From JAVZOV01 sp049976445 (GTDB taxonomy: Archaea; Thermoproteota; Thermoprotei; Gearchaeales; WAQG01), in NCBI GenBank assembly GCA_049976445.1, contig JBMFIF010000009.1, forward strand, positions 1 to 40,371: 40,371 nt of DNA, written 5' to 3'. The position numbers and the translations under genes are program-made. Below, one piece after another: positions 26,105-35,043 of the stretch. Numbering within the stretch: the first letter of the stretch is position 1; each line of letters opens with the position of its first letter. Below the pieces are notes generated by a model. The model did no database searches and was not told the origin of the DNA. It saw nothing but the letters and a program-made list of their open reading frames with translations.

Positions 26105-27817
26105 GTGCCAAAGTTGTCAGAACTTGATGTTATGAACTTTATATTATCTAAACCATGGACTAAAAATTATGATCCTGATGTTCCGTCAGAGATTGATATA
26201 CCTGAAAAACCTCTTTACTCATTGGTTAATGAAGGGGCAGAATCGTATCCAGACAGAATAGCGATAATATTTTTTGGTAAGAAGATCACTTATAAGCAAC
26301 TTAGAAACATGATTGATAGTTTTGCTCATGCATTGCAAGAACATGGTATAAAGAAAGGTGATGTAGTAGCTTTATTACTTCCAAATACACCGCAATTTGT
26401 AATATCCTATTATGCTATACTGAAAGTTGGTGCTATTGTTACTCCTTTAAATCCTCTTTATAAATCAGCTGAAATAAAAAGACAATTACTTGATAGTGGA
26501 GCAGAGACAATAATATTACTTGATATGCTTTATCCTGAATTTGAAACCATTAGATCTGAAGTAAAAATAAAAAACATCATAGTAACTAGTATAAAAGACT
26601 TTCTACCACCTCTTCTAAGGTTATTGTATCCATTAAAGTATAAAACGCCTAAAATAAAATTTGAGCAACATATGTATCTTTTCCTAAATTTTCTTAAGTA
26701 CTCGCCTGAATACAAAGCTGTTGAAATAAATCCTAAGGAAGATGTTGCAGCATTAATGTATACTGGTGGAACGACAGGAGTGCCAAAAGGTGCTATGTTA
26801 ACACATTACAATCTATTATCTAATGCACTTCAGATCAAATATTGGTACAAGCCTAAAATTGAACCAATGGTGGTGCTTTCACTTCTTCCGTTTTTCCACA
26901 TTTATGGCCAGACAGCAGCCATGAACTATGTTTTTGCACATAAAGGTACTATGGTCATCCTTCCAAGATTTAATGTTACTGACGTACTCAAAAGTATTAG
27001 CAAATATCGTGTGACAGTTTTTCCTGGTGTTCCAACATTATATATACAGATTATAAATTCTCCATTAGCAAGGAAGTATAAACTAAATACAATTGAATCA
27101 TGTATCAGTGGAGCAGCACCATTACCTATTGAGGTTCAAAGAAAATTTGAGGAGCTTACTGGAGGAAAATTAAGAGAAGGTTATGGTCTTACTGAAACAA
27201 GTCCTGTAACTCACGTAAATCCAATAATGGGTAAATCTAAACTCGGTTCTATAGGTTTACCACTACCTAATACTTTCGCAGCAATAGCGGATGTGGATAC
27301 TAATAAGCTATTACCTCCAGATGCTGTTGGCGAATTAGTAATTTCGGGTCCTCAGATTATGAAAGGTTATTACAACTTACCGGAGGAAAATGCTAAAGTA
27401 TTTTTTGAGTTAGGTGGTCTAAAGTGGTTCAGAACTGGTGACATAGCAAAAATGGATATAGAAGGATATTTCTATATTGTTGAACGCAAGAAAGACTTAA
27501 TAAAATATAAAGGTTATTCTGTTTATCCAAGGGAGGTTGAGGAGGTTTTATATCAACATCCTGCTGTTAAAGAAGCTGCTGTGATAGGTGTTCCAGATCC
27601 TGAGGTTGGCGAACAAATTAAGGCATTTATAGTGTTAAAGGACGATTTCAAAGGTAAAGTGAGAGAAGAAGAAATTATAGAATTTGTGAAAGATCGTATT
27701 GCTCCTTACAAATATCCAAGAATTATTGAATTTAGAGATTCGTTGCCTAAGAGTGCGGTTGGTAAGATTTTAAGAAGAGAGCTTAGGGAAGAAGAAATAA
27801 AAAAGGTTAAAAGGTAA
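26105..27817 (+). CDS. Long-chain acyl-CoA ligase (AMP-binding)
   Basis: About 570 residues of the ANL superfamily. The P-loop is MYTGGTTGVPKGAMLTHYN, the A4-A5 region FFHIYGQTA and GYGLTETSPVTH, A7 WFRTGDIAKMD, A8 ERKKDLIKYKGYSVYPREVE and the C-terminal catalytic lysine in PKSAVGKILRREL. It activates a fatty acid to an acyl-adenylate, then the CoA thioester. Chain-length preference is unknown; long or medium is likely. TTG 26102 and GTG 26105 are both possible starts. A TATA-like AAAAAATATATG (about 26069-26080) predicts a leaderless transcript beginning here. With the thiolase at 1008 it would suit fatty-acid use, but no dehydrogenase or hydratase genes are near. Confidence 0.9.
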   Translation: MPKLSELDVMNFILSKPWTKNYDPDVPSEIDIPEKPLYSLVNEGAESYPDRIAIIFFGKKITYKQLRNMIDSFAHALQEHGIKKGDVVALLLPNTPQFVISYYAILKVGAIVTPLNPLYKSAEIKRQLLDSGAETIILLDMLYPEFETIRSEVKIKNIIVTSIKDFLPPLLRLLYPLKYKTPKIKFEQHMYLFLNFLKYSPEYKAVEINPKEDVAALMYTGGTTGVPKGAMLTHYNLLSNALQIKYWYKPKIEPMVVLSLLPFFHIYGQTAAMNYVFAHKGTMVILPRFNVTDVLKSISKYRVTVFPGVPTLYIQIINSPLARKYKLNTIESCISGAAPLPIEVQRKFEELTGGKLREGYGLTETSPVTHVNPIMGKSKLGSIGLPLPNTFAAIADVDTNKLLPPDAVGELVISGPQIMKGYYNLPEENAKVFFELGGLKWFRTGDIAKMDIEGYFYIVERKKDLIKYKGYSVYPREVEEVLYQHPAVKEAAVIGVPDPEVGEQIKAFIVLKDDFKGKVREEEIIEFVKDRIAPYKYPRIIEFRDSLPKSAVGKILRRELREEEIKKVKR

Positions 27818-27847
27818 TAAGTGATTATTAAAAAATGATTTTCATAA

Positions 27848-28123
27848 TTATTGTGCTTTTTTCCAAACTTCAATATTTAATGTTTCATATTTCCATTGTA
27901 CTTCTCCATTAAGAACTTCGTAGTCTATTTTTATTCTGATAACATCACCTTTATCTATTTTTCGTTTTATGATCTCATCTAACAATTTCTGATTTAGTAT
28001 TGCTGCACCTCTAATTGCTGCTGCAACATCTAATCCAGCACTTTTAGCCTGTGCTGCCATTACGTTTCTAACTTGTTTAGCGTATGCACCTGCTATTACG
28101 AGACCTGTATTCATTGTAGGCAT
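27848..28123 (-). CDS. DUF2258-like small archaeal protein
   Basis: 91 residues: MPTMNTGLVIAGAYAKQVR, then AAIRGAAILNQKLLDEII, then DKGDVIRIKIDYEV and WKYETLNIEV. The family is conserved in crenarchaea and unnamed (DUF2258 in my reading). It aligns with the N-terminal domain of the coiled-coil protein at 2323 but has no coiled coil. GGAGGG (revcomp of 28131-28136, CCCTCC) precedes the ATG at 28123 with good spacing. The gene sits between the acyl-CoA ligase and the CdvB gene, divergent from the latter. The role is unknown; a nucleic-acid-binding function is suspected from the ThermoDBP resemblance. Confidence 0.6.
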   Translation of the reverse strand: MPTMNTGLVIAGAYAKQVRNVMAAQAKSAGLDVAAAIRGAAILNQKLLDEIIKRKIDKGDVIRIKIDYEVLNGEVQWKYETLNIEVWKKAQ

Positions 28124-28333
28124 TTTACCACCCTCCTAATTTTAAATCTGAAGGTTATTGATAAACATGTCGTCTCCTATTATTACCTTTTTTGATTTCT
28201 TTAGAAAAATAAACATTCTATGTAATTGTATAGAATATACTGTGATTTGTCACGGTATGATTCCTATATATAAAACTAGCTTAGACTTTTTATGTAAGTA
28301 AAAAGAAATATACTTAGAGACTGGTGAAGTCCA

Positions 28334-28906
28334 TTGTCCGACATAGATTTAAAGGATAAAATTCATGAAGTAAGTCAAGTGCTTCGTTCACAAATTAGAA
28401 AACTTGATGAAAACTTTAAGAAATTAAAAGAGAGACGTAATAAATTGTTCAATAGTGTTGTTGATGCCGTACTGAAAAATGATATTGAAAGGGCAAGAAT
28501 TTATGCAAATGAAGTAGTAACTATAGAACGTTTTAATAAACTGGTTGAGCAAAGTAAAATCGCGCTAGAATCGGTAGTAACAAGATTAGAAACTATTAGT
28601 GATATTAATGATTTCATGTCAGTAATACAACCCATAACAAGTGTAATCAGAGGTATACGTGATAAATTAAGTAATGTTATTCCAGAAATAAGCAGAAATA
28701 TCGATGACGCATTAGGAGCACTTAATAACATTTATAGTGAATTATCAGTAAAGACGGATATGACAATGAGCAGTTTCCAGGACACGGCAACTGAAGAAAT
28801 TATGAAAGAGGCTAGAAGTCTCGTGGAAGAAAGATCTAAAAAGACAATGGAACCTCAAAAGGAGAAGAAAAAAGAATCTTCATTAGAAGGAGGAACACAA
28901 CACTAA
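28334..28906 (+). CDS. CdvB-type ESCRT-III protein
   Basis: 190 residues, largely helical with the Snf7/ESCRT-III layout: a basic N-terminal helical hairpin (KIHEVSQVLRSQIRKLDENF... given in part), a coiled second helix, then an acidic helix with EISRNIDDALGALNNIYSEL, ending in a Lys/Glu-rich flexible tail. It forms membrane-constricting polymers for cell division or vesicle release in Thermoproteota. It lacks the C-terminal winged-helix domain that full CdvB uses to bind CdvA, so it resembles CdvB paralogues (B1/B2/B3). The start is TTG 28334, backed by GGTGA at 28323-28327. CdvA and CdvC (Vps4) are not adjacent; they are usually elsewhere together. Confidence 0.85.
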   Translation: MSDIDLKDKIHEVSQVLRSQIRKLDENFKKLKERRNKLFNSVVDAVLKNDIERARIYANEVVTIERFNKLVEQSKIALESVVTRLETISDINDFMSVIQPITSVIRGIRDKLSNVIPEISRNIDDALGALNNIYSELSVKTDMTMSSFQDTATEEIMKEARSLVEERSKKTMEPQKEKKKESSLEGGTQH

Positions 28907-28934
28907 AAATTATAAGAAAAATAATTAAATCCTC

Positions 28935-29939
28935 TCATCTATCCTGAAATTTGTTAACCATTATGACACCTTTTTCTGATATGTCTGATTCTAACGTTTG
29001 TCCTCCTACTGATCTTATTGCTAAAGTAACATTCTCAGTTTGTTTTGGTGCTAATGCTATTATGCATCCTCCTCCACCAGCACCTGTTAATTTTGACCCT
29101 AATGCTCCTGCTTTTCTAGCTGCATACACCATGTCATTTAATTGTTTTGTTGATACTCCTAATGCTTCAAGCAAGCCGTGATTAATGTTCATAAGATCAC
29201 CGATCTCATTTAAGTTTCCATATTCAAGAGCTTGTTTTGCTTTTCTGGTTATATTACCTATTGTTGTGATAATGGAAGTTACTACATCACTATATTTTTC
29301 TTTTAATGATCTAACTCTAGCAACCATGTCTTTTGTTTTATATTCCCTTGGCACATATCCAATTATTATTGGTAGTTTGGTTGGTGTATATATTTTTTCT
29401 ATCGTAATATTGTTGTTTATCAACTGTACTTGAATTATACCCCCGTAAGTCGTGATAGTAGCATCCATGGGACTTGCTATTCCTTGTATTGCTAGTTCCG
29501 TTTGCCAGCCTAAGAATGCTATATCTTTTTCCTCTAATTTTAAACCTAGGATCTCACTATAGGCTTTAATTGTAGCAACCGCTATTGACGCTGATGTGCC
29601 CAATCCTGCTCCAACCGGCATTTCAGACCACACCTTTATGTCAACTCCCTTAAAAGTACTGGCTTTTTTTGATACAAGCTCAACAGCCTTTGTTATATAA
29701 CTCAATTCTGAGAGTATTTTTGTTGAATCACTTTCTATTGAGAATGTATTATTATCGAATGTTAATGTAATACCCCTTATTATAATATCTGGTGCATTAA
29801 TACGGATTTTGGAATCATCTCTTACTTTCATTTCCACATAAGTGCGTTTATTTATTGCCATCACTATAGCTGGTTCGCCATAAACAACTGCATGCTCTCC
29901 AAATAAAGTTACCTTACCTGGCGCTGATGCAATAACCAT
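28935..29939 (-). CDS. mvk: Mevalonate kinase
   Basis: 334 residues from ATG 29939. A TTG at 29954 is rejected because GGGAGGT between it and the ATG is the ribosome-binding site. GHMP-kinase motifs: APGKVTLFGEHAVVYGEPA at the N-terminus, PVGAGLGTSASIAVATI (ATP-binding), and the C-terminal KLTGAGGGGCIIAL. The catalytic aspartate lies in the PMDATITTYGG segment. It phosphorylates mevalonate to mevalonate 5-phosphate, downstream of HMG-CoA synthase (10795) and HMG-CoA reductase (not in the window). It is convergent with CdvB. It is possibly read from the TATA-like region of 29965-29990. Confidence 0.93.
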   Translation of the reverse strand: MVIASAPGKVTLFGEHAVVYGEPAIVMAINKRTYVEMKVRDDSKIRINAPDIIIRGITLTFDNNTFSIESDSTKILSELSYITKAVELVSKKASTFKGVDIKVWSEMPVGAGLGTSASIAVATIKAYSEILGLKLEEKDIAFLGWQTELAIQGIASPMDATITTYGGIIQVQLINNNITIEKIYTPTKLPIIIGYVPREYKTKDMVARVRSLKEKYSDVVTSIITTIGNITRKAKQALEYGNLNEIGDLMNINHGLLEALGVSTKQLNDMVYAARKAGALGSKLTGAGGGGCIIALAPKQTENVTLAIRSVGGQTLESDISEKGVIMVNKFQDR

Positions 29940-30062
29940 TTTTTTACCTCCCAATGATTTTTATTTAGTGATACTTAACATTCATTAAATATAAAACTAC
30001 GTATTTATTAATTCTTACAGAGAACCAACAAGAAAGCCTATGGTTTCAACTGTGGAATGAAT

Positions 30063-30123
30063 GAGACTGTCCACTTAGTATGCAGAAATGAGACTGTGAC
30101 TAGTGGTTTATCTAGACAGCCTC
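30063..30123. mobile_element. 61-bp MITE, copy 1
   Basis: GAGACTGTCCACTTAG at 30063 and TTATCTAGACAGCCTC at 30108-30123 are near-perfect inverted ends. It shares about 75 percent of bases with the 60-bp copy at 38316, and its ends match the insertion-sequence terminus at 132. No target duplication is preserved. A 9-bp inverted pair CTATGGTTT (30038-30046) and AAACCATAG (30127-30135) flanks it. It lies between mevalonate kinase and a small hypothetical gene. Confidence 0.65.
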
Positions 30124-30164
30124 TAAAAACCATAGTTTAATGTTTCAGCCCTTTTTACGCATAT

Positions 30165-30455
30165 TTAGATATTCTTATGTTTTAATTTATCTTCAAGTTC
30201 CTTAATACTTTTTATTATCTCTTCCTTTCCTTTTGCCTCGTAAAGTATATAATCTACAGGAAAAGCATGTATTACATCTTCTGGCCGCTTTAGACCAAAA
30301 GCTTTAAACCAGTCAACACGACGCCCAGACATTTTCTCTATAGGAAAGATTATGTCGTGAATCACAATACCATAACGTTGGCCTTTAAAGAAAATAGTTA
30401 CTTTAATACCCTTATCTCTAATGAGCTTTTGAAGGTCAGTTAAATTAAGGGACAC
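30165..30455 (-). CDS. Small conserved hypothetical protein
   Basis: 96 residues; no named family recognised. It has a beta-rich N-terminus (GIKVTIFFKGQRYGIVIHDIIFP), a central basic stretch MSGRRVDWFKAFGLKRPEDVI and a C-terminal Lys/Glu helix (IIKSIKELEDKLKHK). There are no cysteines, membrane segments or signal. Composition and length match a small cytosolic protein. It could belong to the operon of the HisS-UbiA-EndA genes, which lie 136 bases upstream on the same strand, although the gap suggests its own promoter. Function unknown. Confidence 0.5.
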   Translation of the reverse strand: MSLNLTDLQKLIRDKGIKVTIFFKGQRYGIVIHDIIFPIEKMSGRRVDWFKAFGLKRPEDVIHAFPVDYILYEAKGKEEIIKSIKELEDKLKHKNI

Positions 30456-30590
30456 ATTAAATAAAGTAAATACTCAAATATATCTCTATTTTAGGACTTT
30501 TCCTCTTTACCACGTGCAATTATAACTTAACTAAATCATATGCTAAATTAATGTATGAAATTCTATAATAAATTGGAAAATACTTACAGT

Positions 30591-31880
30591 TTAGAGTATG
30601 CTTGGTTTTAATTGATCGATAGGTATAGTGATTTGTTTTCCTGTTAATAGATTTTTTACTGTTATAGAATTTTGTGAGAATTCTTTTTCTCCTATGATTA
30701 TGACATGCGTGAATTTTTGTGATGATGCATATGAAAGTGTTCTTTTAAGTCCTTTACTAGAGACATCAAGTATGACTGGTATTCCAAAACCTCTTAGTTT
30801 TAATGATACTTTATTCATTATTTTTAATGCTTCTGAGTTTATTATGAGACTTGTTATCATTATCTTTTTTGGACTCTTTTTAATATTATCTTTAAGTATT
30901 TCTTTGGATGCTAGTTCTACTCTATCGAGTCCTATAGCGAAACCTGATGCCGGTGTTGGATCACCTCCAAATAATTGTATAAGGTTATCATATCTTCCAC
31001 CACCACCTAAGGCTACGTTGAGCTCAGGCACGTAAATTTCAAATATTATACCAGTATAGTAAGCTAGTCCTCGAGCAAATCCTAGATCGATTAAAATGTT
31101 TCTTTTATTTACACCAAAATATATTATGTGATTGACTACTTCTTCTAAGTTTTTAAGACTGTTTTCGGCTTGTTCAAAATCTTTTAATATTTTATGTGCC
31201 TTCTCAAAAATATCTTTTTTTGGCGTGCTTTTTATTTCTGATAATTGTTTAAGTATGTTAATTTTTTTCTCATCAACTCTATTTTCCTTTAGAAGGTTAT
31301 AGGCTTCATCGGATCTATTACGATCTATAAGCCCTGCTACTTCATCTTGTAATGATTCATCAAGATCACTTAATATTCCTCTCAATATACCCATATGCCC
31401 GATTTTAAGCTTGTATTTTTTAAATCCTGATTTTACAATGAAGTTAACTAATATTGAGATAAGCTCAGCATCCGCTAATGGTGAATTTACTCCTATGAGT
31501 TCATAACCTGCTTGCCAGAATTCCCTGTATCTACCTTTTTGCGGTTCATCATATCTAAAGGCGTTAATTATGTAAAAAAGTCTTAAAGGTTTAGGTTCTG
31601 ATGATAATTTAGTAGCAACAACTCTTGCAACAGAGGCTGTTGCTTCTGGCCTTAAAACCACCTTTCTGCCACTCAAATCATTGAAAACGTACATCCTTTC
31701 TTTAATTTCGCCTCCAGATTTTGCAGCAAAAAGCTCATAACTTTCTATCGTTGGCAATATTATCTCGTCATAACCATAAAGCTTTGCTAACCTGCGGGCT
31801 CTATTCATTAGTGATACTAATATTTGTGATTCATTCGGAAGAATGTCTCTCATTCCGCGCACTGTTTGAAACTTAGGCAT
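30591..31880 (-). CDS. hisS: Histidyl-tRNA synthetase
   Basis: 429 residues of class II aminoacyl-tRNA synthetase. Motif 1 is near RGMRDILPNES, motif 2 FRYDEPQKGRYREFWQAGYEL, with the histidine-specific loops ALGGGGRYDNLIQLFGG and LGFARGLAYYTGIIFEIY; motif 3 is ASGFAIGLDRVEL. The C-terminal anticodon domain (about 335-429) ends with DQLKPSIL. It charges tRNA-His. The gene is immediately downstream of ubiA, with stop-to-start contact, part of an operon hisS-ubiA-endA read leftward from 33328. Length is usual for archaea. Confidence 0.96.
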   Translation of the reverse strand: MPKFQTVRGMRDILPNESQILVSLMNRARRLAKLYGYDEIILPTIESYELFAAKSGGEIKERMYVFNDLSGRKVVLRPEATASVARVVATKLSSEPKPLRLFYIINAFRYDEPQKGRYREFWQAGYELIGVNSPLADAELISILVNFIVKSGFKKYKLKIGHMGILRGILSDLDESLQDEVAGLIDRNRSDEAYNLLKENRVDEKKINILKQLSEIKSTPKKDIFEKAHKILKDFEQAENSLKNLEEVVNHIIYFGVNKRNILIDLGFARGLAYYTGIIFEIYVPELNVALGGGGRYDNLIQLFGGDPTPASGFAIGLDRVELASKEILKDNIKKSPKKIMITSLIINSEALKIMNKVSLKLRGFGIPVILDVSSKGLKRTLSYASSQKFTHVIIIGEKEFSQNSITVKNLLTGKQITIPIDQLKPSIL

Positions 31881-32801
31881 CTAGATCACTCTTCCAATAA
31901 CAAAAGCGATCAAAGATAAAAGCATTGCTTTTAAAAGACCATTCTTCACTATGTAAGCGTTTTTGGGATCCAGATTTTTCAATAATTTAATTATATAATA
32001 AATAAAAATGATGTCTGCAAACATGACAACAATAATGTATGATACACCAAGCAAACCAAAAACATAGGGGAGTGGACTTAATGCCACAGCGCTCAGGATA
32101 AATGCTGTCGCTGCTCTACCAGCAGTTCTACTACCGTAAACTATAGCAATTGTTTTTATGCCCACCATTCTATCACCTGATATATCAGCAATGCCTTTCA
32201 CAATTTCACGTCCAACATTAGATAAGAATGCAAGAATACCAAGGAGTATTGGAGTAACCCAAATACTATTATATAGGTTTATTATATAACTGATGCTTAC
32301 ATAAACTTGCGAGTTACTTATGAAACCAGTTAAAATCCATGCAACAGAACCACCAAAAATAAAGGGAATTGCCGTATCGAATGCAACCATAAGATTGCCT
32401 ACAAAACCCATTTTTTTACCCCATATATTATACGTTAATGAAACGATTAAAGCTATGACTGCTATTATCAATGGTACAAGACCTAAATATGATGATAAAA
32501 AGATACCAATACCTGTCAATATAACTGCTAAAGATAAAGCTTCATCAGGTTTTATAGTACCCTTTACTAATGGTCTGTCAGGTCTATTAATTAAATCTAT
32601 AGATCGATCGACATAATCGTTTACTATCATTGAAGCACCATTAAGTGTAAAACCAATAATGAAAATAATAATTATTGTTTGAAAGTCAATGGAAAAACCC
32701 ATTACTACAAAAGCGCCAATAAATGCTGCAACTCCCATCATAAACCCATTAAGAGGTCTAGTAATTTTTATTAAATCAATAACTTTCTCAATAACTCCCA
32801 T
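31881..32801 (-). CDS. UbiA prenyltransferase, probable digeranylgeranylglyceryl phosphate synthase
   Basis: 306 residues from ATG 32801, which overlaps the EndA TGA by one base (TGATG); a GTG at 32804 precedes it. About nine membrane segments with the two polyprenyl-diphosphate Asp motifs: NDYVDRSIDLINRPDRPL and the second, GIADISGDRMVGIKT. That is the pattern of archaeal DGGGP synthase, which adds the second geranylgeranyl chain to GGGP in membrane-lipid synthesis, using products of the mevalonate pathway genes in this window. Menaquinone-type UbiA is the alternative. A GAGGTG ribosome-binding sequence lies inside the EndA gene end. Confidence 0.88.
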   Translation of the reverse strand: MGVIEKVIDLIKITRPLNGFMMGVAAFIGAFVVMGFSIDFQTIIIIFIIGFTLNGASMIVNDYVDRSIDLINRPDRPLVKGTIKPDEALSLAVILTGIGIFLSSYLGLVPLIIAVIALIVSLTYNIWGKKMGFVGNLMVAFDTAIPFIFGGSVAWILTGFISNSQVYVSISYIINLYNSIWVTPILLGILAFLSNVGREIVKGIADISGDRMVGIKTIAIVYGSRTAGRAATAFILSAVALSPLPYVFGLLGVSYIIVVMFADIIFIYYIIKLLKNLDPKNAYIVKNGLLKAMLLSLIAFVIGRVI

Positions 32802-33328
32802 CACACACGCACCTCACTTACTTCGTAATAAGCAATATCACCCTGTGCATCTATAATAGCAATCACTAAATCTTTTCTAGAATCCCTAGCATTCTTGACC
32901 ATATCCATTAATTTCTTCATAAGAATTGGTTCACCCTCAATAAGAACTCTAACCAAATACTTTGCTGGTTCTTTACCAGGTTTAGCATCTCTTTCATAAA
33001 CTCTAAACTCAACATCCTCATGCGTAAAACCAGGTTTAACTATATATCCCTTATTTCTTAAGTCACTATAAATTGTATATTTTATCCATAATTTTTGATC
33101 GATTTTAGAAAGACGATCAATAGACTCTTCAAGAGTTAATGCATGATCATCATCAATGAGAATAATTTTCCCCTTCTCAACTAGATATAATGCCTCAAAA
33201 GTTTCTAGTTTTAATTGATGATTAATAATAATGCCATAACCTAAATCATAAAGTTCCCCAATTACTCCTGGATCATCAATTATTATTTCATCATTTTTAA
33301 TCTTCACCTGATATTTTTTTTCTACCAC
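32801..33328 (-). CDS. tRNA-splicing endonuclease subunit EndA-like (catalytic His missing)
   Basis: 175 residues with the fold of the archaeal tRNA-intron endonuclease: N-terminal domain (to about 78) then the nuclease domain with YSDLRNKGYIVKPGF, EFRVYERD (Y111) and KDLVIAIIDAQGDIAYYEV (K152). The triad is Y-H-K; at the expected His the sequence reads GKEPAKYLV, so His is replaced by Pro121. That suggests the structural subunit of a crenarchaeal alpha2-beta2 enzyme, needing a second catalytic EndA elsewhere. It is the first gene of the hisS-ubiA-endA operon; GTG start at 33328. Divergent from rtcB, sharing a 130-base promoter region. Confidence 0.82.
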   Translation of the reverse strand: MVEKKYQVKIKNDEIIIDDPGVIGELYDLGYGIIINHQLKLETFEALYLVEKGKIILIDDDHALTLEESIDRLSKIDQKLWIKYTIYSDLRNKGYIVKPGFTHEDVEFRVYERDAKPGKEPAKYLVRVLIEGEPILMKKLMDMVKNARDSRKDLVIAIIDAQGDIAYYEVSEVRV

Positions 33329-33458
33329 ACTTATACTTCAAACATATACCTTAAAAACTTAAACTCATAGTGTATCTCCTTAACGAGTACTATTATCAGT
33401 AGGAAATAGTAAAGCGTAGTTTTATATTTAAGAGTGCTAACTATAACTCGGTGTCTGT
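33329..33458. promoter_or_regulatory. Divergent promoter region of endA and rtcB
   Basis: On the + strand TTTATATTTAAG (33421-33432) is a TATA box about 35 bases before ATG 33459 with GGTG at 33451-33454. On the minus strand, TTTTTAAGG (revcomp of about 33348-33356) precedes the GTG start at 33328 by about 25 bases. Both halves of tRNA intron processing may thus be driven from one 130-base spacer. Confidence 0.45.
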
Positions 33459-34907
33459 ATGGTAAGTGTTCCTCTTGTTAAAGTATCTGAAAATATTTGG
33501 GAAATACCTATGAGTTATAGTCCAGATATGAAAGTCCCTGTTAGAGTTTACGCTAGTGAGGAGTTATTAAGTAAAATGAGAAGTGATAGAACGTTATGGC
33601 AAGCTAGTAATGTAGCAAAATTACCGGGCATACAGAAATTTGCAGTTGTTATGCCAGACGGTCATGAAGGTTACGGCTTTCCAGTTGGCGGCGTAGCAGC
33701 TTTTAATTATGAAGAGGGTATAGTTAGTCCAGGTGGAATAGGTTATGATATTAATTGTGGTGTTAGACTCATTCGAACAAACCTGACAGAAAAAGACGTA
33801 AGACCAAAACTAAAACAATTAGTCGATTTATTATATGAGAATATACCATCCGGAGTAGGTAGTGAGGGAAGAATAAAAGCTAGTATGCAACAATTAGATG
33901 AAATACTTTTGGGGGGCGCTCAACGCGTTATCGAAATGGGATATGGCTGGGATGAGGATAAATATAGGATTGAAGAGTATGGTAAACTTCCTTATGCAGA
34001 TCCGAGTAAAGTCTCCATAACAGCTAAACGACGTGGTGCACCAGAAACTGGTACTTTAGGCAGTGGAAATCATTTTCTTGAAGTTGACGTAATAAGAAAA
34101 ATTTATGATGAAGAAGCAGCAAAAGCCTTCGGACTTTTTGAAGGACAGGTCACGATATTAATACATTGCGGTTCTAGAGGACTCGGTCATCAAGTATGTA
34201 GTGATTACTTAAAAATACTAGAGGGTTATGCTAGGCAAAAAAATATTAGATTACCTGACAGAGAGCTTGCATATGCATTCCTTAAAGATAAGGTAGCCCA
34301 AGATTATATAGGCGCTATGGCTTCTGCTGCAAACTTTGCATTTGCAAACAGACAATTCATAACATACTGGGTCAGAGAGACGTTCGAAAAAGTCTTCGGA
34401 CAGACTGCAGAAAGTCTTGGGATGCATCTCGTATATGATGTAGCTCATAACATATTAAAAATTGAAGAACATGATGTTAATGGAAAAAGATTAAAACTAG
34501 CCGTTCACAGAAAAGGAGCTACGCGAAGTTTCCCCAAGGATCATCCAGAACTTATACCACAATATAAACCTATAGGACAACCTGTACTTATACCTGGTTC
34601 AATGGGAACAGCAAGTTGGGTTTTAGTCGGTAATGAACAAGCTATGCAAATGTCTTTTGGAAGCACGGCACATGGAGCTGGTAGAACAATGAGCAGAGCA
34701 GCCGCAACAAGAACACACAACTATCGTAAATTACTTGAAGATCTAAATACACGTGGCATATACATAAGAGCTGAAAATGTTGGAACAGTAGTAGAAGAAG
34801 CACCAGACGCTTACAAAAACGTAGATGAAGTAGTAGAAGTCACAAGTAATGTAGGAATCGCAAGAAAAGTTGCTAGACTTACACCAATAGGAGTTGTAAA
34901 AGGTTAA
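33459..34907 (+). CDS. rtcB: tRNA-splicing ligase RtcB
   Basis: 482 residues. Conserved elements: PDGHEGYGFPVGGVAAF, GGIGYDINCGVRLIRT (manganese-binding Asp and Cys), GSGNHFLEVD, HCGSRGLGHQV, YDVAHNI, HRKGATRSFP and GSTAHGAGRTMSR with the guanylated histidine. It joins tRNA halves with 2',3'-cyclic phosphate and 5'-OH ends using GTP. The protein is of normal length without an intein, though RtcB in archaea often has one. It is divergent from the EndA gene, matching a shared role in tRNA intron processing. ATG 33459 with GGTG 5-8 bases upstream. Confidence 0.97.
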   Translation: MVSVPLVKVSENIWEIPMSYSPDMKVPVRVYASEELLSKMRSDRTLWQASNVAKLPGIQKFAVVMPDGHEGYGFPVGGVAAFNYEEGIVSPGGIGYDINCGVRLIRTNLTEKDVRPKLKQLVDLLYENIPSGVGSEGRIKASMQQLDEILLGGAQRVIEMGYGWDEDKYRIEEYGKLPYADPSKVSITAKRRGAPETGTLGSGNHFLEVDVIRKIYDEEAAKAFGLFEGQVTILIHCGSRGLGHQVCSDYLKILEGYARQKNIRLPDRELAYAFLKDKVAQDYIGAMASAANFAFANRQFITYWVRETFEKVFGQTAESLGMHLVYDVAHNILKIEEHDVNGKRLKLAVHRKGATRSFPKDHPELIPQYKPIGQPVLIPGSMGTASWVLVGNEQAMQMSFGSTAHGAGRTMSRAAATRTHNYRKLLEDLNTRGIYIRAENVGTVVEEAPDAYKNVDEVVEVTSNVGIARKVARLTPIGVVKG

Positions 34908-35001
34908 AAATTAAACACACAACGATTGGCATTCTCTCTATTATAATGAATGAAACTTTTACAAAAATGAAAGTCTCGTCCTTTACGGGGGATCATTGCA
35001 A

Positions 35002-35043
35002 ATAATTGTAAGCATTTGTTTGCTTATATATGATCACAATTAT
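35002..35043. repeat. Nested inverted repeat downstream of rtcB
   Basis: ATAATTGT (35002-35009) pairs with ACAATTAT (35036-35043), and inside TAAGCA (35009-35014) pairs with TGCTTA (35021-35026). A C/G-rich CCTTTACGGGGG (34980-34991) stands just upstream. The structure may be the end of an IS200/IS605-type relic or an RNA element; I cannot tell which. It sits in the 246-base gap between rtcB and vapC. Confidence 0.3.
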
